Shown here: piece by piece, positions 50,619 through 59,390 of the stretch
Layout of the letters: each line of letters starts with the position of its first letter
Numbering within the stretch: the first letter of the stretch is position 1
NCBI RefSeq assembly: GCF_003999975.1
Contig: NZ_RJAC01000001.1
Coordinates: 248,001 to 312,000, forward strand
Direction of reading: 5' to 3'
Length of the DNA stretch: 64,000 nt
Source of the DNA: Actinoplanes solisilvae
GTDB taxonomy: Bacteria > Actinomycetota > Actinomycetes > Mycobacteriales > Micromonosporaceae
Program-made: the position numbers and the translations under genes
Notes under the pieces: generated by a model
Databases searched by the model: none
What the model saw: the letters and a program-made list of their open reading frames with translations, nothing else
What the model was told of the DNA's origin: nothing

Positions 50619-52316
50619 ATGCGCGTCAGCGTGCTGGGCCAACTGACTGTCACCGACGACGAGGGCGCCGAGCTGCCCGCCGGAGAGCTGCCCCGGCGCG
50701 CGCGGCAGGTGCTGGCCGTGCTCGCCGCCCGCCACGGCCGGATCCAGTCGAAGGACGCCCTGGCCGACGCGGTCTGGGGCGACGAACTGCCCGGCAACCA
50801 CGTGGCCGCGCTGGAGCACTACGTGTCGGTGGTACGCCGCCGCCTGCAACCGGACGGCGCCGCGGCGAGCTGGTTCATCGTGACCCGCAGCGGCGGCTAC
50901 GTCTTCGACACCGCCCGCGCCGAACTCGACCTGTGCGACCTGCGCCGGCTGATCCGTGAGCTGGAGACGCTGCCGCCCGGCGGCCCCGAGCGGCTCGCGC
51001 TGCACGGGCGGATCCTCGAGCTGGGCCAGGACCTGCCGTTCGCCGAGGACCCGTACGCCGACTGGGCCGGCCCCGCCCGCGGTGAGGCCCAAGCCGCCGC
51101 CGTGGCCGCCCGGCTGGAGCTCTCAGCCGCCGCCCTCGACCGCGACGCCTCCCGATCCCTGCGCCTGGCCACCGAGGCCATCGAGCTGGACCCGTTCCTC
51201 GAACCCGCCTACAAGGCCGCCATGAACGCGGCGATGCGGCTCGACCACCCGGAGGACGCGCTGCGGCTGTTCGAGCGGTGCCGCAAAGTGCTCGACGAGG
51301 ATCTCGGCGTCTCCCCCTCGGCCGACCTGGTGCGCCTGCACCGTGAAGTCCTCGGCCGCCGGCGCCCGGAACCCGACCGGGCAATCACACCGAAGGTACG
51401 CCCGGCGCCGCTGGAACGGTTCCTCGGACGGACGAACGAACTGCGGGTCCTGGTCGACCCCGACCCGCCGCGGGTCGTGCACATCGTCGGGCCGGAAGGG
51501 TCCGGCAAGTCCGCCTACCTGGACGAGGTCGCCCGCCACCTGGTCGATCGGGTCGGCGTGGGTCGCGCGGGTTCGTCGATCGCCGTGCACCGCCTGGCCT
51601 GGCTGCGCAGCGCGCTGGTGCAGCTCGGTGCGAGTAAGCAGCTGCTCGAGTTGGTCGACGCCGCCCCCGCGGACCGCCCGCTGGGCCGGGCCGAGCTCGA
51701 GACGGTCTCGGCCATCCTCGACGTGGACGAGTCCATCATCATCGCCGTCGACGACGCCTGCAGCCTGGACCCGGCCAGCGTCGCCGAGCTGTCGTGGCTG
51801 TCCCAGCACTGCCCGGCGCTGAGCATCGTGCTGGCCTATGACTACCCGTCGCAGGTCGCCGCGCTGCCGCTGTCCGCGCTCGGTTCGCCGATCGTGCTGC
51901 GGCTCGCCCCGCTGAGCGCCGACGACCTGGGCGACGCCGCGCTGGCCAAACGCACCGGCGGCATCCCGGCCCTGGTCGCCGTGGCCCAGCGGCCCGACGA
52001 GATCGCGCGGTCGGTGGCCATGCAGATCGCTCGCGCCCGCACCCGGTGGATGCCCGAGCAGTCCTGGGACCTGCTGCGCCACTGCGCCGTGCTCGGCGAC
52101 CTGACCGCCGGCGAGCTGGCCGAGCTGACCGACCGGCCGCTGGCCCACGTGCTCATCTGCATCGACCGCCTGGTGCACGCGCATCTGCTGGCCGAAGGCC
52201 CGAACGGCGAGGTCGGCCACCGCAGCTCGCTGATTCGCGATGCAGTGGCCGACCAGGTGTCCGGCGCTTCGAGCCGGGCCTTGCGGGAACTGCTGGCCGC
52301 CAGCGCGGCGCGGTAG
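50619..52316 (+). CDS. SARP/AfsR-type regulator with C-terminal ATPase
   Basis: A 565-residue regulator with an OmpR-like winged helix (about residues 1-95, including PRRARQVLAVLAARHGRIQS), a BTAD domain (about 98-240, DPFLEPAYKAAMNAAMRL) and a C-terminal P-loop ATPase with Walker A GPEGSGKSAY (about 290) and IIIAVDDAC as Walker B. GAAGGAG lies 6 nt before the ATG at 50619; an in-frame ATG at 50559 is rejected. It is divergent from the MCO gene. It probably activates the MCO and peroxidase genes via the phased repeats (inference). Confidence 0.92.
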   Translation: MRVSVLGQLTVTDDEGAELPAGELPRRARQVLAVLAARHGRIQSKDALADAVWGDELPGNHVAALEHYVSVVRRRLQPDGAAASWFIVTRSGGYVFDTARAELDLCDLRRLIRELETLPPGGPERLALHGRILELGQDLPFAEDPYADWAGPARGEAQAAAVAARLELSAAALDRDASRSLRLATEAIELDPFLEPAYKAAMNAAMRLDHPEDALRLFERCRKVLDEDLGVSPSADLVRLHREVLGRRRPEPDRAITPKVRPAPLERFLGRTNELRVLVDPDPPRVVHIVGPEGSGKSAYLDEVARHLVDRVGVGRAGSSIAVHRLAWLRSALVQLGASKQLLELVDAAPADRPLGRAELETVSAILDVDESIIIAVDDACSLDPASVAELSWLSQHCPALSIVLAYDYPSQVAALPLSALGSPIVLRLAPLSADDLGDAALAKRTGGIPALVAVAQRPDEIARSVAMQIARARTRWMPEQSWDLLRHCAVLGDLTAGELAELTDRPLAHVLICIDRLVHAHLLAEGPNGEVGHRSSLIRDAVADQVSGASSRALRELLAASAAR

Positions 52317-52519
52317 GAGGGGGTGTCATCTGCTCACCTGCCGATCGTCGATGGTGCTCATTGACCGGCAGTAGTGGCGGTGTGTTTGAAGCTGCAGGCA
52401 CGGCGGCCGCTAGAAATTCGTACGGTGCCGCGCGGTGGCGTCGCATGCCAAGTCCTAGGCGAATAACAATATGTCTCTTGACTAGTAGTCGTGCGGCTGG
52501 CGACACTGCTGTCGCTTCG
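52317..52519. other. Intergenic flank of the IS607-like remnant
   Basis: About 200 bp between the SARP stop and the tnpA fragment. It includes an AT-rich patch (AATAACAATATG, around 52462-52473). The left end of the insertion element probably lies here, but no boundary can be set by eye. No gene is seen. Confidence 0.4.
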
Positions 52520-52702
52520 ATGGAGGGCAGGCAGGACGAACGCCGCCCTCTGCTGGTCGTCGCCCCGGCCGAGGCCGACGACTCGGTGCGCGACGTTGCG
52601 GAGGTTCTGACTTCGTCGTATGCCTGGTTGTACGGGCGTCGGGCTGCTGCGGACGGGGCTCGCCGCGTGGCCGCGGTGGTCACCAGGGGTGGTCTGGGGT
52701 GA
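52520..52702 (+). pseudogene. IS607-type serine transposase (tnpA) C-terminal fragment
   Basis: The frame reads RRPLLVVAPAEADDSVRDVA then EVLTSSYAWLYGRRAA. I recognise the C-terminal end of IS607-family serine recombinases (family form close to VRDMVEVLTSMCARLYGRR). Catalytic N-terminal sequence is absent. It ends in TGA overlapping the tnpB GTG (GTGA at 52699-52702), the usual tnpA-tnpB junction. The element can therefore no longer mobilise itself. Confidence 0.65.
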
Positions 52703-54084
52703 AGACGATCCAGGCCTACCGGTTCGCCCTCGACCTGACATTCCGCCAGCACCGCAATGTCCTCGCGCACGCCGGCGCAGCCCGGGTCGCCCACAACTGG
52801 GCGCTGGCACAGGTCAAGGCAGTGATAGGTCAGCGGGCCGCGGAACGCTCCTACGGGGTAGCCGAGGAGTCGCTGACCCCAGCGGTGTCGTGGTCGCTCG
52901 CAGGGCTACGCAAGGCGTGGAACGCCGCCAAGCGTGATGTGGCGCCGTGGTGGGGTGAGGTGTCGAAGGAGGCGTTCAACACCGGCCTGGACGCGTTGGC
53001 CCGCGGGTTGAAGAACTGGGCCGACTCCCGCAAGGGTAAGCGGGCGGGCCGGGCGGCCGGGTTCCCGCGGTTCAAGTCACGTCGCCGCACCACCCCGAGT
53101 GTGCGGTTCACGACCGGAGCGATCCGAGTCGAGCCGGACCGCAGGCATGTGGTGCTGCCCCGGCTGGGCCGGTTGAAGCTGCACGAATCAGCCCGCAAAC
53201 TCGCCCGCCGCCTGGAAGCCGGCACAGCCCGGATCCTGTCGGCCACCGTGCGCCGCGACGGCGGGCGCTGGCACGTGTCGTTCACCGTCGAAGTCGACCG
53301 GGCCGAACGAACCCCGGCCCGACCGGATGCTGTGATCGGCGTGGACGTCGGGATCAAACACCTGGCGGTCTTATCTACTGGCGATCTCGTGCCGAATCCG
53401 CGCCACCTGGCCACCGCGCAGACCCGGCTGCGGGCACTGGGCCGGGCCCTGTCCCGCAAAGCCGGGCCCGACCGCAGAACGAGACCGCGTCCATCGAAAC
53501 GCTGGCAGCGCGCAGCGGCACGGCTCGGCCGGGCGCATGCCCGGGTCTCTCATCTGCGCCGCGACACCCTCCACAAGCTCACCAGCTGGTTGGCTACGAC
53601 GTACGGCACGGTGGTGGTCGAAGATCTCAACGTCGCTGGCATGCTCACCAACCGGCGGCTGGCCCGGCACATCGCCGATGCCGGGTTCGGCGAACTCCGC
53701 CGCCAGTTGGCCTACAAGACCTCGTGGAACGGTGGCCGGCTCGTGGTGGCCGACCGCTGGTATCCGTCATCCAAGACCTGCTCGGGCTGTGGCGCGGTGA
53801 AAACCAAGCTGACCCTGTCCGAGCGTAACTACCGGTGTGCGGCGTGCGGGCTGGTCGTCGACCGCGACCACAACGCCGCCCTCAACCTCGCCGCGCTAGC
53901 GGCTGAGTTCGATACCGCCGGGAGTGGCTCGGTGGCAGTACGTGGAGCCGACCAGAAGACCCGCGTAGGCGGGCGGGTGGCTGTGAAGCGTAAACCCGGC
54001 ACGACGCCAGTCGGTCAGACCGGGACCGTCCTGCCGCAAGGCAGGACTACCAACCGTGTGCTCACCAAGCACACTGACAGGTAA
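52699..54084 (+). CDS. tnpB: TnpB RNA-guided endonuclease (IS607/IS605 OrfB)
   Basis: A 461-residue TnpB. N-terminal wedge/HTH region AYRFALDLTFRQHRNVLAHA. RuvC acids are in IGVDVGIKHLAVL (Asp, about residue 215), VVVEDLNVAGM (Glu, about 308) and DRDHNAALN (Asp, about 389). The zinc ribbon has TCSGCG and RCAACG. All catalytic residues are present, so the nuclease looks active. A basic C-terminal tail of about 60 residues coincides with hairpins typical of the guide RNA scaffold. It starts at a GTG overlapping the tnpA fragment. Confidence 0.93.
   Translation: MKTIQAYRFALDLTFRQHRNVLAHAGAARVAHNWALAQVKAVIGQRAAERSYGVAEESLTPAVSWSLAGLRKAWNAAKRDVAPWWGEVSKEAFNTGLDALARGLKNWADSRKGKRAGRAAGFPRFKSRRRTTPSVRFTTGAIRVEPDRRHVVLPRLGRLKLHESARKLARRLEAGTARILSATVRRDGGRWHVSFTVEVDRAERTPARPDAVIGVDVGIKHLAVLSTGDLVPNPRHLATAQTRLRALGRALSRKAGPDRRTRPRPSKRWQRAAARLGRAHARVSHLRRDTLHKLTSWLATTYGTVVVEDLNVAGMLTNRRLARHIADAGFGELRRQLAYKTSWNGGRLVVADRWYPSSKTCSGCGAVKTKLTLSERNYRCAACGLVVDRDHNAALNLAALAAEFDTAGSGSVAVRGADQKTRVGGRVAVKRKPGTTPVGQTGTVLPQGRTTNRVLTKHTDR
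54028..54080 (+). ncRNA. Putative TnpB guide-RNA (reRNA/omega-RNA) 3' scaffold hairpins
   Basis: At the 3' end of tnpB, GTCCTGCC (54028-54035) pairs perfectly with GGCAGGAC (54040-54047) around a GCAA tetraloop. GTGTGCT (54056-54062) then pairs with AGCACAC (54068-54074) around CACCA. TnpB guide RNAs arise from this region, overlapping the tnpB end, with the guide copied from DNA just beyond the right end. The exact element end is not visible, probably 54075-54095. Confidence 0.55.
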
Positions 54085-54120
54085 CGGCAACTTCCGGCTC
54101 GCGGCGTCGTTGCTCGATGT

Positions 54121-54921
54121 ATGAGCGCCCACGCCGAGACGGACACTGCCCAGCCCGACGCCGGCCCCGGCGACGCCGTGGTGCGCGGGCGCATCGACGG
54201 GCCGGGCGGCTTGCCGCTGCCCGGCGCGGTGCTGACCATCACCGACTTCGCCGGGCGGCAGCTGGCCAGCGCCGTGACCGGTGCGGACGGTAGCTATCGG
54301 ATGGTGCTCCACGCGGGCGGCTCGTTCCTGCTCATCTGCGCGGCCGACCGGCACCAGCCCGCCGTGGCCGTGATCAACGTGGCGGCCGGCGAGATAAGGC
54401 GGGTGCTCTCGCTGGCCGGCGCCGGACAGATCGCCGGCCGTGTCACCGACCGGGCGGGCCGCGGCCTGTGGGGCGCGACGCTGACCCTCACCGACCCGCG
54501 CGGCGAGGTGATCGCCACGACAACCGCCGGCCCCGACGGCCGCTACCAGCTCTCCGGTCTCGACGGCCCGGAGTACACGCTGACCGCCGACGCCGAGCAC
54601 GCCCGTCCCACTTCACGCACGGTCACGGCCAACGAGCCCGGCCCGGTCGACCTGATCCTGACCGTCGGGGGCGTGCTCACCGGCAACGTGCGCGCCGCGG
54701 GTTCGGCCCACCCGATACCCGAGGCCTCGGTCGTCGCCGTGGACCACACCGGCCGCGTCGCCGGAGCCGCCGTCACCGATCACGAGGGCTACTACGAACT
54801 GCGCGACCTGCCGCCCGGCGTCTACACCCTCGCCGCGAGCGGCCACGCCCCGGTGGCGACCCGCGTCGAGCTGACCGGCGACCACGCGACCCACGACATC
54901 GTTCTCGGCGCACCTCGCTGA
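54121..54921 (+). CDS. Carboxypeptidase-regulatory-like (CarboxypepD_reg) triple-domain protein
   Basis: A 266-residue protein made of three Ig-like carboxypeptidase regulatory repeats (for example GDAVVRGRIDGPGGLPLPGA, QIAGRVTDRAGRGLWGA, VLTGNVRAAGSAHPIPEA), each ending in a GxYxL-type strand (DGSYRMV, DGRYQLS, EGYYELR). No signal peptide or membrane anchor is present. In actinobacteria this module is often the C-terminal part of larger transporters or surface proteins. Here it begins 37 bp after tnpB with no Shine-Dalgarno, so it may be the 3' part of a gene cut by the insertion. Confidence 0.75.
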   Translation: MSAHAETDTAQPDAGPGDAVVRGRIDGPGGLPLPGAVLTITDFAGRQLASAVTGADGSYRMVLHAGGSFLLICAADRHQPAVAVINVAAGEIRRVLSLAGAGQIAGRVTDRAGRGLWGATLTLTDPRGEVIATTTAGPDGRYQLSGLDGPEYTLTADAEHARPTSRTVTANEPGPVDLILTVGGVLTGNVRAAGSAHPIPEASVVAVDHTGRVAGAAVTDHEGYYELRDLPPGVYTLAASGHAPVATRVELTGDHATHDIVLGAPR

Positions 54922-54928
54922 GAACGAA

Positions 54929-54967
54929 CACCGCCCCGCACGGTCCCAGGGGACGTGCGGGGCGGTG
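54929..54967. terminator. Bidirectional terminator
   Basis: A perfect 14-bp stem, CACCGCCCCGCACG (54929-54942) and its complement (54954-54967), with an 11-nt loop. It lies between the converging carboxypeptidase-like and beta-mannosidase genes and serves both. Confidence 0.88.
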
Positions 54968-54979
54968 GCGGAACAGCGG

Positions 54980-57445
54980 TCAGTGTGACGACGTGATGTC
55001 GTTGACGCAGCGGAGAACCGGGCGGCGGGAAAGAGCCGCCGGATCGAGCGGCTGTTCGGAGTGGACGGTGAACGTGACCGCGTCGCCGGGCAGGACGGTG
55101 ACCGCGGCGCGGTCGGCTTCGGCGGTCGGGTCGAGGCGGTCGGGGAAGAGGGTCAGCGACCGCAGGATCGACGTCGCGCGAACCGTGACCCTCGTGATGT
55201 CGCCGTCGCGTGTGACGTCGGTGGTGAAGTCGGCGGGCGGCCAGGCAACGTCCTTGTCCGGCACGAAGAACCACGTCGTGCCGGTGTCGGTGACGAGGAA
55301 CTCCGTCGAGGGGTCGCCGGGGGTGGTCACGTCGGTGGGCTGCGCCAGGGTGGCGTTCTCGCCGGGGCCGACGCTCGCGCCGAGCACAGCTGAGGCCAGC
55401 ACGTCACCCGCGAGGTTGCGGCGGGTCACGGTGACTTCGACGGTCCAGGGCGTGCGGCTGTCGTTGGCCGCCACCAGGGCGGGCACGCCGTCGGCGGGAA
55501 CAATCGTGCCCGGCTCGATGTCGGTGCGCGGGCCGCCGGGGGTCAGCGTCTCGCCCGTACGCGGCTGGAAGCTCAGCAGGCGGTCGGCGTAGGCGTCCCG
55601 CATCGCGTACCAGAGCGGCTTCTTGCGGCCGTAACCGTCGACCGCGGCCCACGAGGTGACCGGCCAGCAGTCGTTGAGCTGCCACATGATCGTGCCGTTG
55701 CAGAGCGGGCGCAGCGAGCGGAAATGCTCGATGCCGAACGCCACCGCGCGGGCCTGGTTGAGCTGGGTGAGGAAGTGCCAGTCGTCGAAGTCGCGCGGCT
55801 GCGGCAGGTGGTTGTCCAGCCCGCGCTGCAGCTTCTCGTCTCCGCCGCCGGCCTTCTGGTGGTGGGCCATGCCGGGCGAGTCGTGCGCGAGTGGCTCGTC
55901 CGAGATGGACCGTCGCACCGTCGAGAACGTCGGCGGACCCTGGAAGCCGAACTCGGCGACGAACCGCGGGCGGTAGGCGGCGTACTTCGTGTAGTCATCG
56001 GTGTTCCAGACGTCCCACACGTGGGTCGTGCCGAAGGCGGGGTCGTTCGGATAGCGGTCGGGCGCCCCCGAATAGGGACTGCCGGGCCAGTAGGGCCGCG
56101 TCGGGTCGAGCTCGGCGACGACGCGCGGCAGCAGGTCGTAGTAGTAGGCCGACCCCCACGTGCGCCCGTTGAGAACCGGCTTCCAGTCCCAGTCCTCATA
56201 GCCCCACAGGTTCTCGTTGTTGCCGGTCCACACGACCAGGCTCGGGTGCGACGCGAGACGCACCACGTTCTCGCGGGCCTCGGCCTCGATCTCCGAGCGG
56301 AACGGTTCCTCCTCGGGATAGGCCGCGCAGGCGAACAGGAAGTCCTGCCCGACCATGAAGCCCATCTCGTCGGCGAGGTCGTAGAAGTCGAACGACTCGT
56401 ACCGGCCGCCGCCCCAGATGCGCAGGTAGTTGACGTTCGCGTCGGCCGCCTGCCGGAACCGCTCGGCCAGCCGGGAACGGGTGACCCGGTCGGCGAACAC
56501 GTCGTCCGGGATCCAGTTGACGCCCCGCACGAAGATTGGCACGTCGTTGACGATCATGCGGTAGCCGTCGTCGGTCGTGTCCGCCCGGACCGTACGGAAA
56601 CCGATCTTGCGGTTCCAGGTGTCGAGCACGGTCCCGCCGGCCGACGTCAGCGTCACGTCCAGGTCGTATCGGGCCTGCGAACCGAACCCGCGCGGCCACC
56701 ACAGATCGGGGTCGTCGACGGTGAGGATCAGCAGCGCCTCGATGCCGTCGACGGTCGCCTGCGCGCTCCGCCCACCCACCGAGGCGGTGATCGTCACCGG
56801 CTCGGCCGCGGCCCGGTCGAGACGTACCCGAAGCTCGACCCGGCCCGTGCCGCGGTCGACCGTCACTTGCGGCCGCACCGAATCCAGCCGCGCCACCCGC
56901 CAGCTCTCCAGCCCGATCGGCTGCCAGATGCCCGCCGTGACGAGGATGGGGCCCCAGTCCCACCCGAAGTTGCAGGCCTGCTTGCGGATGAAGTTGAACG
57001 GCTCGTCGTACGCGTTGGGGCGGTGACCGAGCCGCTGTTGCTGCGCTTCGGCATAGGTGTAGGCGCTGGTGAACCGTACGCGAAGGGTGTTCTCGCCGGA
57101 GGCCAGCAGCGAACCGACGTCGAACCGGTAGCTGCGGTGCTGGTTGGCCGTCGAACCGACCGCGACCCCGTTCAGCTCGATCGCCGCGATCGTGTCGAGC
57201 CCGGCGCAGACCAGGTCGATCCGCTCCCCCTCGGCGGGCGGCGTGGCCGTGAACGTCGTCGAGTAGTCCCAGTCGGTGCGCCCGATCCAGGCGAGCTGCT
57301 TTTCGTTCTCGTCCAGGTACGGATCCGCGATCCGCCCGGCCCGGAGCAGGTCGGTGTGCACGCAGCCGGGCACGGTGGCGGGAAGGCTCTCGACGTCGGC
57401 TCCCGAAAGGGTCCAGCCTTCGTGCAGGGGGCGGTACGAGGTCAC
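54980..57445 (-). CDS. Beta-mannosidase (GH2)
   Basis: An 821-residue GH2 enzyme, intracellular (no signal peptide). The galactose-binding-like jelly-roll starts at PLHEGWTLSGADVES, Ig-like domains follow, and the TIM barrel carries GVNWIPDDVF, the acid/base Glu in WTGNNENLWGYEDW and the nucleophile Glu in RFVAEFGFQG. NFGWDWGP is typical of beta-mannosidases. It releases mannose from the non-reducing end of beta-mannosides, probably those imported by the ABC system encoded just upstream (52-bp gap). It is the last gene of the LacI-controlled operon. Confidence 0.93.
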   Translation of the reverse strand: MTSYRPLHEGWTLSGADVESLPATVPGCVHTDLLRAGRIADPYLDENEKQLAWIGRTDWDYSTTFTATPPAEGERIDLVCAGLDTIAAIELNGVAVGSTANQHRSYRFDVGSLLASGENTLRVRFTSAYTYAEAQQQRLGHRPNAYDEPFNFIRKQACNFGWDWGPILVTAGIWQPIGLESWRVARLDSVRPQVTVDRGTGRVELRVRLDRAAAEPVTITASVGGRSAQATVDGIEALLILTVDDPDLWWPRGFGSQARYDLDVTLTSAGGTVLDTWNRKIGFRTVRADTTDDGYRMIVNDVPIFVRGVNWIPDDVFADRVTRSRLAERFRQAADANVNYLRIWGGGRYESFDFYDLADEMGFMVGQDFLFACAAYPEEEPFRSEIEAEARENVVRLASHPSLVVWTGNNENLWGYEDWDWKPVLNGRTWGSAYYYDLLPRVVAELDPTRPYWPGSPYSGAPDRYPNDPAFGTTHVWDVWNTDDYTKYAAYRPRFVAEFGFQGPPTFSTVRRSISDEPLAHDSPGMAHHQKAGGGDEKLQRGLDNHLPQPRDFDDWHFLTQLNQARAVAFGIEHFRSLRPLCNGTIMWQLNDCWPVTSWAAVDGYGRKKPLWYAMRDAYADRLLSFQPRTGETLTPGGPRTDIEPGTIVPADGVPALVAANDSRTPWTVEVTVTRRNLAGDVLASAVLGASVGPGENATLAQPTDVTTPGDPSTEFLVTDTGTTWFFVPDKDVAWPPADFTTDVTRDGDITRVTVRATSILRSLTLFPDRLDPTAEADRAAVTVLPGDAVTFTVHSEQPLDPAALSRRPVLRCVNDITSSH

Positions 57446-57497
57446 GTTTCTCCTTACTCGCCCGTGGGGACCCGGCAGGCGCGGGCCCCCACGGGGA

Positions 57498-58352
57498 TCA
57501 GCTCTTGACTGCGCCTTCCATGATCCCCCGTACGAGTTGCCGTCCGCCGATCAGGAGCAGAACGATCAGCGGAACGGTGGCGACGAAGGCCCCGGCCAGC
57601 ACTCGCCGGTAGATGACGTAGTTGCCGCTGGCCAGGTCCGACAGCGCGACCATGGACGTCGGGAAGTCGGTGCCGTTCAGAGTGATCAACGGCCACTGGA
57701 AGTCGTTCCAGGCCATGACGAACGTGAGCAGGCCGAGCACCGCCAGGGCGGGACGGATGGCCGGCAGCACGATGTTCCAGTAGACGCGCATCGTCAGAGC
57801 GCCGTCGATGCGAGCCGACTCGACCAGTTCGTCGGGCACGGCGTGCGCGATGAACTGCCGCATGTAGAAGACACCGAACGCGCTGACCAGCCCGGGCGCG
57901 ATCACCGCGAGCAGGGTGCCGTTCCACTGCAGCTTGCCCATCACGATGTAGAGCGCGACCACGCCGAGCTGGTTGGGCACGGTCAGGGTCAGGATCACCA
58001 CGATCATCAGCGCGTTGCGGCCCTTGAACCGCAGCTTGGCGAAGGCGAACCCGGCCAGCGAGCAGAAGAACAGCGTCGCCACCGTGATCGTGGTCGCGGT
58101 GATCACGCTGTTGATCAGGGACGCCGTGAAGTAGACGTCCTGGAGCGTGAACACCTCGTTCAGGTTGGTCAGCAGCTGGTTGCCGGGAATGACCGACGGC
58201 GGCATCCGGGTGACGGCCTCGTCGGCGCTCGTGGCGATCACGAACATCCAGTAGACGGGGAATGCCGAGAACAGCATGATCGCGGAGAGGCCGAGATACG
58301 TCTTCCACGAGCCGGGGGTGTCCTGGGGCGCCCGCGTCACGTACGTCCTCAC
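57498..58352 (-). CDS. Carbohydrate ABC transporter permease (MalG/CUT1 type)
   Basis: A 284-residue inner-membrane permease with six predicted helices. The cytoplasmic EAA loop reads DELVESARIDGALTMRVYWN then IVLPAIRPAL. It starts at a GTG whose bases overlap the stop of the upstream permease (GTGA), so translation is coupled. It pairs with the MalF-type permease. No ATPase gene is nearby; actinobacteria usually share an MsiK-type ATPase among such importers. Confidence 0.93.
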   Translation of the reverse strand: MRTYVTRAPQDTPGSWKTYLGLSAIMLFSAFPVYWMFVIATSADEAVTRMPPSVIPGNQLLTNLNEVFTLQDVYFTASLINSVITATTITVATLFFCSLAGFAFAKLRFKGRNALMIVVILTLTVPNQLGVVALYIVMGKLQWNGTLLAVIAPGLVSAFGVFYMRQFIAHAVPDELVESARIDGALTMRVYWNIVLPAIRPALAVLGLLTFVMAWNDFQWPLITLNGTDFPTSMVALSDLASGNYVIYRRVLAGAFVATVPLIVLLLIGGRQLVRGIMEGAVKS

Positions 58353-59338
58353 CGGTCTCCTCCGATGCGCTTGGTCAGCAGGGCGTTGACGCCGGCCACG
58401 ATCAGGATGATCAGGAAGAGCGCCCAGGACATGGCGGCGGCGTACCCGAGGTTGAGGTCCTTCCAGCCGACCTTGTAGATGAGCTGGGCGATCGTCTGGA
58501 ACTGGTGGTCGGAGCCGCCGCTGGCCGACTGCGGGTTCTCGTCGAACATCATCGGCTCGTTGAACAGCTGCAGTCCGCCGATCGTCGACAGGATCACGGT
58601 GAACACCACGACGGGCTGGATCATGGGTACGGTGATCCGCCAGAGCTGTCGCCACGGGCCGGCGCCGTCGACGGCCGCGGCCTCGTACACGTCTTTGGGA
58701 ATGGTCTGCATCGCGCTCAGATAGAGCAGCGCGTTGTATCCGATCCACTTCCAGTTGACCATCGTGGCGATCGCGAGCCAGCTGCTCCACTTGGCCGCCC
58801 GCCAGTCGAGCGGGGTCTCCTGGCCGAAGCCGACCAGCCCGAGGAACCAGTTCGCCATGCCGTAATCACGCGAGAAGAAGACGGCGAAGACCAATGTGGA
58901 CGCAACCACGGGCGTCAGATAGGGCAGCAGTACGCCGATACGCCACCACGTCATCGCACGGAGCTTGCGGTTGAGGATGCTCGCGACGAGCAGGGCGAGC
59001 AGCAACTGCGGGATCGTCGAGAGCAGGAAGATCCCGAACGTGTTGCCGAGCGCGTTCCAGAAGTCCTCGTCCTGCGCGAGCTTGGTGAAGTTCTCGAAAC
59101 CGGCCCAGCCGGTCAGCGTCGGGTCGTCCAGCCGCCAGTTGCGCAGCGCCACGACGCCGTTGAACACGATGGGGAAGAGCCCGAAGACGCCGAACAGGAT
59201 AAAGAACGGCGCGATCAGGGCGTACGGGACGCTCTTGGTGTCGAAACGGTAGAGCCAGAGCTTGATCCGGCCGGGGGACTTCGGCGGCGACGGATCGTGC
59301 GGCGGCGCCGGGCGGAGCTGAGTGAGGGACACGGCCAC
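58349..59338 (-). CDS. Carbohydrate ABC transporter permease (MalF/CUT1 type)
   Basis: A 329-residue permease with a charged cytoplasmic N-terminus followed by six helices, the first being YALIAPFFILFGVFGLFPIV. The EAA loop contains KDVYEAAAVDGAGPWRQLWR then ITVPMIQP. It starts at a GTG. It lies between the binding protein and the MalG-type permease in the operon and overlaps the latter by four bases. Confidence 0.93.
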   Translation of the reverse strand: MAVSLTQLRPAPPHDPSPPKSPGRIKLWLYRFDTKSVPYALIAPFFILFGVFGLFPIVFNGVVALRNWRLDDPTLTGWAGFENFTKLAQDEDFWNALGNTFGIFLLSTIPQLLLALLVASILNRKLRAMTWWRIGVLLPYLTPVVASTLVFAVFFSRDYGMANWFLGLVGFGQETPLDWRAAKWSSWLAIATMVNWKWIGYNALLYLSAMQTIPKDVYEAAAVDGAGPWRQLWRITVPMIQPVVVFTVILSTIGGLQLFNEPMMFDENPQSASGGSDHQFQTIAQLIYKVGWKDLNLGYAAAMSWALFLIILIVAGVNALLTKRIGGDR

Positions 59339-59390
59339 TCCTAGGTCCGGGCGGGGCGGCCCACGCCACCCCGCCCTCGATCGAAAGGGA

